A stretch of 64,000 bases of DNA, taken from positions 1 to 64,000 of the forward strand of contig CAWEXG010000002.1 of the NCBI GenBank assembly GCA_963812965.1, read 5' to 3'. Shown here piece after piece: positions 1 to 9,468 of this stretch. The notes beneath the pieces are model-generated. The model was given only the letters and a program-made list of their open reading frames with translations. It was not told where the DNA came from and made no database searches. Positions within the stretch are counted from its first letter, which is position 1; each line of letters begins with the position of its first letter. This DNA is from DASXMT01 sp963812965. GTDB lineage: Bacteria; Actinomycetota; Acidimicrobiia; Acidimicrobiales; RAAP-2. The position numbers were made by a program, and so were the translations under genes.

Positions 1-2
1 TC

Positions 3-428
3 CTGCTCTGGTTGTTCTTCATGTGGGTGGTACGAGCTGTGTGGGTCGAAGTCCGACCCTTGCAGCGAAAGCGGCGTGGCAAAGACCGGGATGAGCCTGA
101 ACCGACCTTGAACGAGGGACGGCCGCGGAAGGGTAAGTACCTGCGCCTTCATGTCGTTCGTCCTGAGGACTTCGCCGGCCGTACGTACGACTTCGGTGAT
201 GAGGTGACTGTCGGCCGCGCCGCCGGTTGCGGTGTCTCGATCGACTACGACACCTATGCCTCGAATCTTCATGCCCGGCTGTTCAGGCAGGACAAGGACC
301 TGTGGGTCGAGGACCTCGGTTCTACCAATGGGACCTGGGTCAACACGAGGAAGATCGGTGAGCGGACCCATCTCGATAAGGGGGACTTGCTCCAGGTCGG
401 GGGCACCGTCTTCGAGATTGGAAGGTAA
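3..428 (+). CDS. fhaB: FHA domain protein FhaB, 5' truncated by window edge
   Basis: Phosphothreonine-binding adaptor of the actinobacterial cell-growth kinase cluster; in mycobacteria FhaB binds phosphorylated partners of PknA/PknB at the growing envelope. The frame is open to the window edge and begins with a hydrophobic stretch (LLWLFFMWVVRAVWVEV), so the usual N-terminal membrane anchor is cut off at its start. A forkhead-associated domain fills the C-terminal 90 residues: YDFGDEVTVGR, a serine-rich loop (YASNLHARLF) and the hallmark DLGSTNGTWVN. The stop lies one base before the GTG of pstP, so the two genes are translationally linked. The true start is upstream of the window. Identity is strong from domain plus neighbours. 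Confidence 0.88.
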   Translation: MLWLFFMWVVRAVWVEVRPLQRKRRGKDRDEPEPTLNEGRPRKGKYLRLHVVRPEDFAGRTYDFGDEVTVGRAAGCGVSIDYDTYASNLHARLFRQDKDLWVEDLGSTNGTWVNTRKIGERTHLDKGDLLQVGGTVFEIGR

Positions 429-429
429 C

Positions 430-1787
430 GTGACCGTCCTGCACGCCGGCTCGGCATCCGATACGGGGTTGGTTCGGGCCTCGAACCAGGATCTCGCCCT
501 CACCACCGCCAACCTCTTCGTGGTCACGGACGGGATGGGGGGTCACGCCGGCGGGGAGGTGGCCTCCCAGGTGGCCATCGAAGCGCTCGAACGGGCGTTC
601 AACGCAGAACCGTCTGGCGCAGGCCTGGTCGAAGCGGTGAGCTCTGCCAACAAAGCGGTATGGGTACGGAGCCTCGAGCACGCCGACTTACGGGGTATGG
701 GCACCACGCTGACTGCAGTGGCCTTGGTCAACGAAGACGGACGTGATGTGCTGGCGTTGGCGAACGTCGGTGACTCCAGGTCCTACCGGTTCCATGAGGG
801 CCAACTGAGCCAGATCACCACCGACCACAGCCTGGCCGAAGAGATGGTCCGCAATGGTGAGATCACCCCGGCGGCGGCGATGGTCCATCCTCACCGGCAT
901 ATCCTGACCCGTGCTCTTGGCGTCGGCGCCTGAGGTGAACCCTGATCTCTGGCGGGTCCGACCGGACCAGGGTGACCGGTTTCTGTTGTGCAGTGATGGT
1001 CTCACCAACGAGCAGAGCGACGGAGAGATCGCTGCCGTTCTCTCGTCGATCCGCGACCCTCAAGAAGCGGCGAACCAACTGGTCCGAGCGGCACGGGAAC
1101 ACGGTGGCAGCGACAACGTCACCGTCGTCGTGGTCGACGTGGTTGTCGGCGAGAGCGACAGTGACAGCGAGTCCATCCCGGCCGTTCTCCCGGTGGCCGC
1201 CGGCTTTTTCAGCAGTGCGAGTGGTGCTCCGGCACGCTCCGGTCGTGCTTCCCGGTCGGGCGGCGTCGACACCGGTACTGACGGACGACAGGTGGTCGCA
1301 CCGCCAACTGGTACGGGCGGTGTCTCCGGGTCCAAAGCACTCAACAGCCGTGAACACCACCGGAGTCGCGGTCGTCGATTGATCACCGTTCGCACCGTGA
1401 TCGTCGTCGTCGTCGTGGCTGCGGTGATCTACGGTGCCTTTTACGCTGTGCGCTGGTACAACAACAACTCGTACTACGTACGTGCCCAGGGGAACCAGCT
1501 CGTCATCTATCAAGGGCGGATCGGAGGGTTTCTCTGGTACCGCCCAGTGGTGGTGGAGCGCACTGGAGTAACCACGAACGATGTTCCTCCGCCCTACCGC
1601 TCCTCCGTACAGAACGGGGTCCAGGAGTCATCGCTGACGAATGCCCGTATGTATGTGCAGAACCTGGTTGCCGCTCACGAGAGTCGAGCGAACTCGCACG
1701 ACACCGTTCCCGCTGTCGCCGACGACTACCACCACGGTGCCGACGACTGTGCCTCCGACAACTCCCACCACCACCCCAGGTTTCTGA
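430..1787 (+). CDS. pstP: PP2C-family Ser/Thr phosphatase PstP (frameshifted)
   Basis: Metal-dependent phosphatase that reverses PknB-type phosphorylation at the membrane. The GTG at 430 follows fhaB directly. The catalytic domain shows the PP2C signatures VTDGMGGHAGGE, NVGDSRSYR, LCSDGL and SDNVTVVVV. A Ser/Gly/Arg linker, one transmembrane helix near 1380-1450 (ITVRTVIVVVVVAAVIYGAF) and an extracytoplasmic segment with YVRAQGNQLVIYQG follow, as in PstP homologues. Two indels break it: one near 925-933 (a TGA interrupts the expected ALGV..PEVNPD), one near 1660-1695, after which the best frame ends in a Thr/Pro-rich tail (TTTTTVPTTVPPTTPTTTPGF) with stop TGA at 1785-1787. Sequence error is more likely than gene death because flanking protein sequence is well conserved in each frame. 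Confidence 0.86.
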
Positions 1788-3323
1788 TGGAACGACGCAT
1801 TCGACAGCTCGGGTGTTCATGCTCCTGTGCTTCGTTGCGTTGTTCGTGATGCTCAACAACATCCAGGTTCTGAAAGCGCACTCACTGGCCACCGCCCCCG
1901 ACAACCCTGCGGTCATCCAGGCCGAGCGAACCCAGCCCCGGGGCGAGATCCTGGCGTCCGACGGTGACGTCCTGGCCCAGTCCGTGCTGGCCCCGGCCGG
2001 GGACTACTACAAGTACCAACGGATGTACCCAGCCGCCACTGCCGGGCTGTTCGCCAACGTCGTCGGCTGGGACTCCCCGACGCTTGGGAAGCTGGGGGTG
2101 GAGGCTTCGTACAACCAGTACTTGATCGCCCACAACCGCGCTCCGACGTCGTTGCGGGGCCTCCTCTCGAACAACAACACGGTGACCGACAACGTGACCC
2201 TGACCATCGGCACCAAGCTTCAGAGGCGGTGGCCTCTGACATAACCCAGTTGCCCGCGATGGCACCCCCAGAGGTTCCTGTGGCCAACACCCAGGCGTCC
2301 GCCGTCGTGCTCGACCCGAAGACGGGCGCGATCCTGGCCATGTACTCGACCCCAACCTACGACCCGAACCCCCTCGTCTCCCAGGACGGCAAGGCGGTTG
2401 AGGCGGCGTACCAGGCCGATATCCACGCCCCGGGCAACCCCGTGCTGGCCAAGGCGTATGAGGACACCAACGCTCCGGGGTCGACGTTCAAGGTGGTGAC
2501 CTCGTCGGCCGTCTACGATCACGACCCGTCGGTGGCGAACATCAACTATCCCGTCGGTGAGTTGCCTACCGGCCGGGACCATCCCGACACGAGCCAGCAG
2601 CTGTGCAACTACGGACAAGGCGCCGAGACAGTGCGGCGGTACCCTGCAACAGACGCTGCCGGAGTCGTGCGACACCGCCTTCGCCCAGATGGGGCTGGCT
2701 ATCGGTGCCCCGGCCCTGAACAGCGAGGCGGTGGCGTTCGGGTTCAACCAGGTGCCGCCACTCGACCTGCCCGGGGCGGCCAAGTCGAGCTTTCCCTCGG
2801 TCGCCGATCTGTCCCCGCGGCGTTCCTGGCCTACTCTGCCTTCGGCCAGGAGAACGTCACCGCGTCGGCGCTGCAGATGGCGATGGTCGCCGGCGCCATC
2901 GCCGACAAGGGCGTGATCATGACGCCGCACGTCATGGCGCAGATCCGGGACTCGCAGGGAGATCTGGTCCAGATCCTATACGCCGAAGCCGTGGTCAACG
3001 GCGACGTCGTCCTCGACGGCGAGCCAGGTCCAGTCCTTGATGCAGGCCGTGGTCACGAGCGGATCCGCGGCGGATCGCTCACGGTCAGTTTCCGGCCGAC
3101 GAGGCAGTGGCGGCGAAGACCGGAACCGCGCAGGTCGGCAGCAACGCCCAGTACACGAGCGGACTGGATGATCGCCTACTCCACCAGCGACCCGAACGTG
3201 GCCGTCGCCGTGGTGGCTCCGTATCAGGCCTCGAAGCCACCGGCGCCGCAGTCGTCGGGTCCGGTGACCTGCGCCATCCTCCAGGCCGCCCTCAACTCGA
3301 CGGAGACGTGTCCCGGTGGATGA
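1787..3323 (+). pseudogene. pbpA: Class B penicillin-binding protein PbpA, broken by several frameshifts
   Basis: Transpeptidase that cross-links peptidoglycan. ATG at 1787 overlaps the pstP stop (TGATG). The N terminus MERRIRQLG continues, after a one-base shift near 1808-1813, as a membrane anchor (VFMLLCFVALFVMLNN). The dimerisation region and transpeptidase domain follow with STFK (PGSTFKVV), SCD in SCDTAFAQMG where S-x-N is usual, and KTG (AAKTGTAQVG). Frame changes are needed near 1810, 2225, 2620, 2815, 3000-3100 and 3155, so no intact product is encoded as assembled. All domains are present in order and length is normal, which points to indel errors rather than decay. RodA, the usual partner gene between pstP and pbpA, is absent. 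Confidence 0.8.
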
Positions 3324-3461
3324 TCTCTGCCACGCTGGCGAAGTATCAACAACCTCACTGGACCGAAAGAGGACCCATGAGAACCCCAGAATTCACCGAC
3401 GACGGACATAGGCTCTGATTTCACATGGACGAGACTCCCGGACACCCCTCCTGCTCCCCGC

Positions 3462-5207
3462 GTGTTCAGCGGCCGCTACGAACTGAACCATCTCATCGCC
3501 CGAGGTGGCATGGCCGAGGTGTACCGGGCGCACGACCGTCTCCTCGACCGACCGGTGGCACTGAAGGTGCTCTTTCCCGAGCTGTCAGTCGATCGATCGT
3601 TCGTGGAGCGATTCCGCCGGGAAGCACAGGCTGCTGCCAACCTGTCGCACCCCAACATCGTCCCGGTGTTCGACTGGGGTGAGGACAGCGGCACCTACTT
3701 CATCGTCATGGAGTTCGTAGACGGCAAGCCGCTCTCTGCGATCTTGAAAACGGCAGGCCCCCTCTCCGCCGAGCGTGCCGCTGACATCGCCGCACCAGTG
3801 GCGGCCGCGCTCGGGTACGCCCATAAGCACGGCGTGGTCCACCGTGACGTGAAGCCTGGAAACGTGCTGATCACCGACGACGGTCAGGTCAAGGTGACCG
3901 ATTTCGGGATTGCCCGAGCGGTGAACACCGAGGAGAGCCTGACCCAGACCGGAGCGGTGATGGGAACGGCGACCTACTTCTCCCCCGAACAGGCAGAGGG
4001 GATGGGTGTCGATTCCCGGACCGACATCTACTCGCTCGGTGTGGTCCTCTTCGAGATGGTGACCGGGCGACCGCCGTTCCTCGGGGACACACCGGTGGCG
4101 GTTGCCTCGAAGCACGTGCGTGACCACCCGCCCGCACCTCGTGAGATCAACCAGTCGGTCCCACCGACGTTCGAAGCGATCATCCTCAAGGCGATGGCCA
4201 AGAACCCCGACTTCCGGTACACCACCGCCGAAGATCTCAGAGCCGATCTCCTGAGGTTCAACGAGGGCCGTGCCGTACTGGCCATGAACGATGAGACCCA
4301 GGCGATGACAGCCATGGGGGCCACCCAGGCGGTCGGCGCCGTGGGAGTGGGGGCCACCCAGGTTGTCCCAGCCCAACCCGGTGCGAATGGCGTGGAAGAG
4401 CCGAAGCGCAACCGGACCAAGAGGTACGTCATCATCCTCATTGTTCTCCTGGTGCTGTTGGCTGTGGTCGGTGTGCTGTTGGCTCGGTCCCTCGGGTACT
4501 TAGGTGCTACCCCATCGTTCAACCTGCCGAACGTGGTGGGCCAACCGGTGGCACAGGCGACAAAGACGCTCCACGACGAGGGTCTCACCGTCCAGACCAA
4601 GGACAAGATCTCGTCGGCAGCACCGAACACCGTGCTCAGTCAGGATCCGGAGCAGAACACCCCGGTGAAGAAAGGACAGTCGGTGACCTTGACGGTGGCC
4701 GAACCGGCCAAGGTGACGGTGCCGTCGGGTCTCGTCGGTAGCCCGGTGACGAGCGTTCAGCAGCAGCTGCAGGCCGTAGGGCTGAAGACCACCGTCAAGA
4801 CGGTGACCAATACGCAGCAGAGCGGCACCGTCCTCAGTATCAGCCCGGCTTCCGGTGCTTCGGTCGACAAGGGCAGCACGGTCACGCTCACGGTGTCGGG
4901 TGGCCCGGGTGCGGTCACGGTTCCACCGTTGTCCGGGCAGACTACTTCGCAGGCTCAGACCACCTTGGGGCAGAGCAACCTGAAGTTGGGATCGGTGACC
5001 AACCAGCCGTCAGCGTCGGTTCCATCTGGTCAGGTCGTCTCGTCGGACCCAGCCGCTGGTGCACAAGTTCCGGCCAACTCTCCGGTCAACATCGTCGTCT
5101 CGTCAGGACCACCGCCACCGACCACGACCACCACATCGACACCGCCACCGACCACGACCACCACATCGACACCGCCACCGACCACGACGACGACGACCGG
5201 CCCGTAG
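3462..5207 (+). CDS. pknB: PASTA-domain Ser/Thr protein kinase PknB
   Basis: Membrane receptor kinase controlling peptidoglycan synthesis and division; PASTA domains bind muropeptides or lipid II. Kinase domain at about residues 5-265: glycine loop ARGGMAEV, lysine in VALKV, catalytic HRDVKPGN, DFG in TDFGIAR, SPEQAEG activation segment. A Thr-rich juxtamembrane segment (DETQAMTAMGATQAV) is a likely autophosphorylation region. One transmembrane helix lies at about 321-343, then three PASTA repeats (about 352-548) and a 33-residue Pro/Thr tail. GTG at 3462 begins exactly at the conserved FSGRYEL. An ATG at 3425 and an ATG at 3377 preceded by GAAAGAGGA lie upstream in another frame, so the true start could be there if one base is wrong. 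It ends the fhaB-pstP-pbpA-pknB operon; no pknA follows. Confidence 0.93.
   Translation: MFSGRYELNHLIARGGMAEVYRAHDRLLDRPVALKVLFPELSVDRSFVERFRREAQAAANLSHPNIVPVFDWGEDSGTYFIVMEFVDGKPLSAILKTAGPLSAERAADIAAPVAAALGYAHKHGVVHRDVKPGNVLITDDGQVKVTDFGIARAVNTEESLTQTGAVMGTATYFSPEQAEGMGVDSRTDIYSLGVVLFEMVTGRPPFLGDTPVAVASKHVRDHPPAPREINQSVPPTFEAIILKAMAKNPDFRYTTAEDLRADLLRFNEGRAVLAMNDETQAMTAMGATQAVGAVGVGATQVVPAQPGANGVEEPKRNRTKRYVIILIVLLVLLAVVGVLLARSLGYLGATPSFNLPNVVGQPVAQATKTLHDEGLTVQTKDKISSAAPNTVLSQDPEQNTPVKKGQSVTLTVAEPAKVTVPSGLVGSPVTSVQQQLQAVGLKTTVKTVTNTQQSGTVLSISPASGASVDKGSTVTLTVSGGPGAVTVPPLSGQTTSQAQTTLGQSNLKLGSVTNQPSASVPSGQVVSSDPAAGAQVPANSPVNIVVSSGPPPPTTTTTSTPPPTTTTTSTPPPTTTTTTGP
5111..5188 (+). repeat. Perfect 30-bp tandem repeat encoding the PknB Pro/Thr tail
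   Basis: Two identical 30-bp units (5111-5140 and 5141-5170) plus a partial third copy encode TTTTTSTPPP-type repeats at the extreme C terminus of PknB. Identity at the DNA level implies recent expansion, and the number of units could differ between strains. The role, perhaps a wall-spanning spacer, is inferred. Confidence 0.85.
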
Positions 5208-5258
5208 ACAGCGGTCTCAAGTCCACCGCTCGGCTGCCCCGCCCGCGTGCAGCTACAG

Positions 5259-5840
5259 CTATCGGCCGGCTGCAGCCAGGAAGTTCGAGAGCAGGCTGGG
5301 GCCTGACGGCGTCAGGACCGATTCCGGGTGGAACTGGACTCCTTCGACCGGCAGCTCCCGGTGACGGAAGCCCATGATGACCCCATCGCTGGTGGTGGCA
5401 GTCACTTCCAGAACGTCGGGCAACGTGGACGGCTCCACCACCAGTGAGTGGTACCGGGTGGCGACGAAGGGGTCCGGGAGGCCGGCCAGGACGCCGACCC
5501 CGGTGTGGTGGATCGACGAGGTCTTTCCGTGCATGAGGGTGGGAGCGGGTACCACTTCACCGCCGTAGGCCTGGCCGATGGCCTGGTGTCCCAGACACAC
5601 GCCGAGGATCGGGTACTCGCCTCCCAGCTGCTCGATCACTTCTAAGCTGATCCCAGCTTCGTTCGGGCGCCCTGGACCTGGTGAGATGAGGACGGCGTGC
5701 GGCGAGGCGGAGCGGATGCCGGCGAGGTCGATCTGGTCGTTTCGGTGGACCAACGGCTCGGCACCCAGCTCGCCCAGCTCTTGGACGAGGTTGTAGACGA
5801 ACGAGTCGTAGTTGTCGATGACCAGCACCCGGAGGCCCAT
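5259..5840 (-). CDS. trpG/pabA: Glutamine amidotransferase, anthranilate/aminodeoxychorismate synthase component II
   Basis: Class I glutamine amidotransferase that supplies ammonia to anthranilate synthase (tryptophan) or aminodeoxychorismate synthase (folate). The N terminus MGLRVLVIDNYDSFVYNL is typical, with oxyanion motif SPGPGRPNEAG, nucleophile Cys in GVCLGHQAIG, and catalytic His/Glu in GVQFHPESVLTPSG. Length of 193 residues is normal. ATG at 5840 is chosen; an in-frame ATG two codons upstream is possible. It converges on pknB; the same pairing of trpG with pknB and crgA occurs in mycobacteria (Rv0011c-Rv0014c). No TrpE or PabB partner is in the window, so the pathway cannot be settled from context. 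Confidence 0.9.
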   Translation of the reverse strand: MGLRVLVIDNYDSFVYNLVQELGELGAEPLVHRNDQIDLAGIRSASPHAVLISPGPGRPNEAGISLEVIEQLGGEYPILGVCLGHQAIGQAYGGEVVPAPTLMHGKTSSIHHTGVGVLAGLPDPFVATRYHSLVVEPSTLPDVLEVTATTSDGVIMGFRHRELPVEGVQFHPESVLTPSGPSLLSNFLAAAGR

Positions 5841-5902
5841 GAACACACGAGCGTACCGGCCGCTGCAGGCACTGCCGTACGACCACTGACTATCCTGCGC
5901 TC

Positions 5903-6208
5903 ATGGCAACGAAGGCCAAGTCGGGTCCAGGGAGCGCACAGAAGAAAGGTCGTTCGGCTCGAGGTCGCACGACCTCCCAGCATGCCGGGTCGCAGGGCAC
6001 CGGCCGGTATACGCCTCCGATCCCAAAGACGGCCAAGAAGAGCCCTCGATGGATGGGGTTTCTGATCATCGGCCTCTTCCTCTTCGGCGTCCTGATCGTG
6101 ATCCTCAACTACGCCGACGTGCTTCCTGGAGGCGTGGACAACTGGTGGCTGATCGGGGCCATCGGATCGATCTTCGCCGGGCTGATGGTGGCCACCACGT
6201 ACCACTGA
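5903..6208 (+). CDS. crgA: Cell division protein CrgA
   Basis: Small membrane protein of the actinobacterial divisome that interacts with FtsZ, FtsQ and PBPs and coordinates septal peptidoglycan assembly. It has 101 residues: a basic Ser/Gln-rich cytoplasmic N terminus, the conserved RYTPPIPKTAKKSPRWMG, and two transmembrane helices (FLIIGLFLFGVLIVILNY and WWLIGAIGSIFAGLMVATTY) separated by a short loop (ADVLPGGVDN). It diverges from trpG with about 60 bp between starts and keeps the actinobacterial synteny pknB-trpG-crgA. It is followed by a strong hairpin terminator. Confidence 0.93.
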   Translation: MATKAKSGPGSAQKKGRSARGRTTSQHAGSQGTGRYTPPIPKTAKKSPRWMGFLIIGLFLFGVLIVILNYADVLPGGVDNWWLIGAIGSIFAGLMVATTYH

Positions 6209-6243
6209 GCGGCGTCACCGGGCATCACTGACCGTCTGACGTG

Positions 6244-6271
6244 ACAAACCGGCCCCTGCGGGCCGGTTTGT
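6244..6271. terminator. Bidirectional hairpin terminator between crgA and thiolase
   Basis: A perfect 12-bp inverted repeat (ACAAACCGGCCC / GGGCCGGTTTGT) with a 4-nt loop. It lies between convergent crgA and the thiolase gene and can serve both strands; no long T run follows. Confidence 0.85.
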
Positions 6272-6350
6272 CTACTGCACCAGCGAGAGCCCGACCACCA
6301 ATGGACTAACGGGCGGCGAGCGAGTGTTCGTGGCTCAATCCAGTTGCTGC

Positions 6351-7533
6351 TCAGCCCAGCCGCTCCAGGATGGTGGCGTTGGCCATGCCGCCGCCTTCAC
6401 ACATGGTGAGCAGGCCGTACCGTCCGCCCGGAGCGTTCCAGCTCGTTGACCAGGGTGGCGGCGAGCTTGGCGCCGGACGCACCGAGCGGATGCCCGAGTG
6501 CGATCGCCCCACCGTTGACGTTGACCCTGTCCAGGTCGGCCCCGAGCTCTTTCTGCCATGCCAGGACCACGGAGGCGAATGCCTCGTTGATCTCGACCAA
6601 GTCGATGTCGTCCAGGGTCATCTTGGCCCGCTCGAGGACCATTCGCGTCGCCGGCATGGGGCCGGTGAGCATGGTGATCGGATCAGCGCCGACCACGGCA
6701 AAGGTGTGGAAACGGGCACGAGGGGTGAGCCCCAGAGCTGAAGCCTTCTCCTCGCTCATGATCAGGACGGCAGAGGCACCATCGGTGATCTGGGACGAGT
6801 TGCCGGCGGTGACCGTGCCGTTCTCGGAGCGGAAGGCGGTCTTCAGATTTGCCAGTACCTCGACCGATGAGTCGGGGCGGATCCCCTCGTCGGTGGTGAC
6901 CAGCTCATCGGTGTCGTTCCCATCGTCGTCCTTCACGGCCACGGGGATGATCTCACGCTCGAAACGTCCCTCTGCGGTGGCCTGAGCGGCCAGCTGGTGG
7001 GATCGCACCGAGTACGTGTCCAGGTCCGTGCGTGTGATGCCCCACTGCTCGGCGATCAGCTCGGCGCCTTCGCCCTGGCTGACCAGCCCACCACGCTCGG
7101 CATAGCGGTTCATCATGCGTGGACCGAAAGGAAACCCGAGGTCACGGACTACCGACGAGCCGATCGGCGTCCGGGTCATCACCTCGACACCTCCGGCGAT
7201 GACGACGTCGTAGGCACCGGCGATGACCCCTTGCGCGGCGAAGTGGAGAGCCTGCTGCGACGATCCGCACTGGCGGTCGATGGTGGTTGCCGGCACCGAC
7301 TCGGGATAGCCGGCAGCCAAGGCGGCGTTCCGTGCCACGTTCAGGGACTGCTCGCCCACCTGCATGACGCAGCCCATGATGACGTCGTCCACCAGGCCGG
7401 GATCGAGGTCGTTGCGTTCTACCAGGGCCTTGAGGGGCTCAGAGGCCAGATCGGCCGAGTGCCAGTTACGGAATTTCCCGTTGCGCTTGCCTCCGGCGGT
7501 ACGAACGGCGTCGACGATGACGGCGCTGGTCAT
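6351..7533 (-). CDS. Acetyl-CoA C-acyltransferase (thiolase), frameshifted near C terminus
   Basis: Thiolase II family enzyme that condenses two acyl-CoAs or cleaves 3-ketoacyl-CoA in beta-oxidation. ATG at 7533 has AAGGAG nine bases upstream. The acyl-accepting Cys is in DRQCGSSQQA, then EINEAFASV and the catalytic His in GGAIALGHPLGASG. An extra G in a GGG run (about 6425-6431) shifts the frame at NELERSG; reading through it restores the expected RYGLLTMCEGGGMANATILE with the second catalytic Cys and a stop at 6351-6353. As assembled, the product ends early and lacks that Cys. A homopolymer error is the simplest explanation. Substrate cannot be told from sequence. Confidence 0.88.
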
Positions 7534-7833
7534 GGTGGGTCTCCTTCTCTGTCCGGTGGGATCGTTGCCCACCGGCTCTTACTCACTGTTCGGACGTTCG
7601 ATGAACCCGTCAACTATGGCAGGAAATAACTTGACCGATCAGTAGAGAAGTGTAATGGCGAGTCTGGATGCCCTGGCACGGGCGTTAGGTCCAGAAACCC
7701 GACCAGACCCCGAATCACACACTCCACCCAATACGAAGGAGGCGTGCTGATTCGTGGCTGGTCGGGTCCAGGACAGGCCGTTGGGTTGGGTTGGCCAAGG
7801 GGGATATGAAGCCGAAGACGGGGAAGATCTCGA
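7534..7833. other. Intergenic region without recognisable gene
   Basis: Lies between two minus-strand genes. It should hold the thiolase promoter; on the minus strand a TTGACG with AACAGT 17 bases downstream is a weak candidate. A 31-codon frame starting near 7655 has no convincing ribosome site or family. Nothing else is seen. Confidence 0.5.
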
Positions 7834-9468
7834 CTACTGAGGAGGCCCTGAGGTGAGCTGCGCGCTGCCCGTCTGTGCCTGGCCCGATGTGTCGGTCCAA
7901 CCGATCGTCACCGTGTCGCCAGGCTTGTGCGATGCGATCAACGGGGTCAGGGCAGTGGGCGAGCTTACGGCCTGGCCGTTCACCGAAGTGATGACGTCGC
8001 CCTCGGCGAGCCCAGCCTGTTGTGCGGGAGAGCCGGAGACAACATCACACACCTCCGCTCCAGACGTCGTACCGCCACTGCCACCTTCGTTCCCGAAGCC
8101 GCCCAAGCCTTCTTGGCAGCTCGTTGCCACCTCGACGCCGAGGAAGGCGGTGGAGCCGATGTGCACGGTCGACGAGCTGTCGCTGGCCTCGATCTCCTGG
8201 GCGATGCTGGTTGCCTGGTCGATGGGGATGGCGAATCCCTGGGTGTTGGACGACCCATTCGGGGATGTATACGAGAACCCGGCGGAGGCCGCCGTGTCCA
8301 TCCCTAAGACCTGACCGGAGGTGTTGACCAGGGGTCCGCCGGAGTCACCGGCTTGGATGTTCGCGTTCGTCTCGGTGAGCCCGCTCAGCGTCTCCGACGT
8401 TCCGTCGCCTTCGTCACTGGCTGTGATCGACTGCTTGAGAGCAGTCACCGTGCCACCTGCTGCGCTGGGTGTTCCCCCGGTTCCACCGGCGTTGCCGATG
8501 GCGACCACGTTCTGCCCCACCGCCGTGCTCGAGGAGTCGCCGAGCGACACCGTGTGGAGACCCGAAGCATCGTGGAGCTGAATGACGGCAACGTCCTGTG
8601 TCCGGTCGTAGCCGACGACGCTGGCGCTGTAGGTCTTCCCGTTGCCCACGTCGGTGACGCTGATGCTGGTCTCACCGTCGATCACGTGGTTGTTGGTGAG
8701 CACTTCGCCCGTCGAAGTAAGCACCATTCCCGTTCCCGCCGCCTGCTCGTTCTGGTAGCTCAGCGTGGTGTTGATGTCCACCAGGCCGGGGTCGACCTGC
8801 GAAGCGATGGACGAGACGTCACTGGGGCCCGAGCCGCCGGTAGCGCCTGACGAGCCCGATGAGCCCGATGAGCCGAATGGCGACCCGGGTGAACTGCTGG
8901 AGGTCGGCGTTATGGCTGATGTTGACGCAGGCTGCCATGCGTAGTGACCGATGCCGACTCCGGCGGCGAGGAGTACGAGTGCAGCAATCACTCCGGCCAG
9001 CACTCCTCGTGAACGGTGCCCCAGTGTCTTAGAGACCGGGGCAGGGGGGTGCATTCCTCCGCCGAACCCCGGCGAGCCCCAGCCAGGTCCTGGAGGTACC
9101 CACCCGGGTCCTGTGCCACCGACGCCGGCCGCGGCGCCCATCCCGCCGGCCCATGCACCCTGCCCGTACGGGTTGCTCGGGGGGTACACCGGCTGCTCCC
9201 CGCCCGCCGGCCCCGCTGCCCACGGTGTGCTCGCCAGCTGCTGGCTGTAGGGGGGCTGCTGTCCATAGGGCGCAGCAGGCTCGCCTGCACCCGGGGCACT
9301 CTGGGCCCCGGGCCATACCGGCGCCACCGGAATGGCAGCGTGCTCTGCTGTGTCACCAGACACAGGCGGCACGTTCTGTGCCGTCTCATCGGATATGGAC
9401 GGCAACGGAATCGGTGCGGTCGTCTGCTCCTCGTTGTTCGTCGTTGGATCGAGCTCGTCGTCGCTCAT
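7834..9468 (-). CDS. Membrane-anchored trypsin-like serine protease with PDZ domain (HtrA/DegP family)
   Basis: Envelope quality-control protease. ATG at 9468 has AGGAGG six bases upstream. Order: a long cytoplasmic Pro/Gly/Gln-rich region (residues 1-150), a transmembrane helix at about 155-179, a Gly/Ser linker (SSGSSGSSG), the protease domain with triad His in TNNHVID (about 259), Asp in TQDVAVIQL (about 288) and Ser in AGDSGGPL (about 373), then one C-terminal PDZ domain (GVEVATSCQEGL to GWTDTSG). Length of 544 residues and architecture match actinobacterial HtrA/PepD proteins. A CQE/EVC cysteine pair in the PDZ region may form a disulfide. Confidence 0.92.
   Translation of the reverse strand: MSDDELDPTTNNEEQTTAPIPLPSISDETAQNVPPVSGDTAEHAAIPVAPVWPGAQSAPGAGEPAAPYGQQPPYSQQLASTPWAAGPAGGEQPVYPPSNPYGQGAWAGGMGAAAGVGGTGPGWVPPGPGWGSPGFGGGMHPPAPVSKTLGHRSRGVLAGVIAALVLLAAGVGIGHYAWQPASTSAITPTSSSSPGSPFGSSGSSGSSGATGGSGPSDVSSIASQVDPGLVDINTTLSYQNEQAAGTGMVLTSTGEVLTNNHVIDGETSISVTDVGNGKTYSASVVGYDRTQDVAVIQLHDASGLHTVSLGDSSSTAVGQNVVAIGNAGGTGGTPSAAGGTVTALKQSITASDEGDGTSETLSGLTETNANIQAGDSGGPLVNTSGQVLGMDTAASAGFSYTSPNGSSNTQGFAIPIDQATSIAQEIEASDSSSTVHIGSTAFLGVEVATSCQEGLGGFGNEGGSGGTTSGAEVCDVVSGSPAQQAGLAEGDVITSVNGQAVSSPTALTPLIASHKPGDTVTIGWTDTSGQAQTGSAQLTSGPPQ

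Noticed and set aside
7655..7750. 31-codon frame between thiolase and the HtrA-type gene
   Set aside because: No credible ribosome site, no hydrophobic or domain character, not distinguishable from chance.
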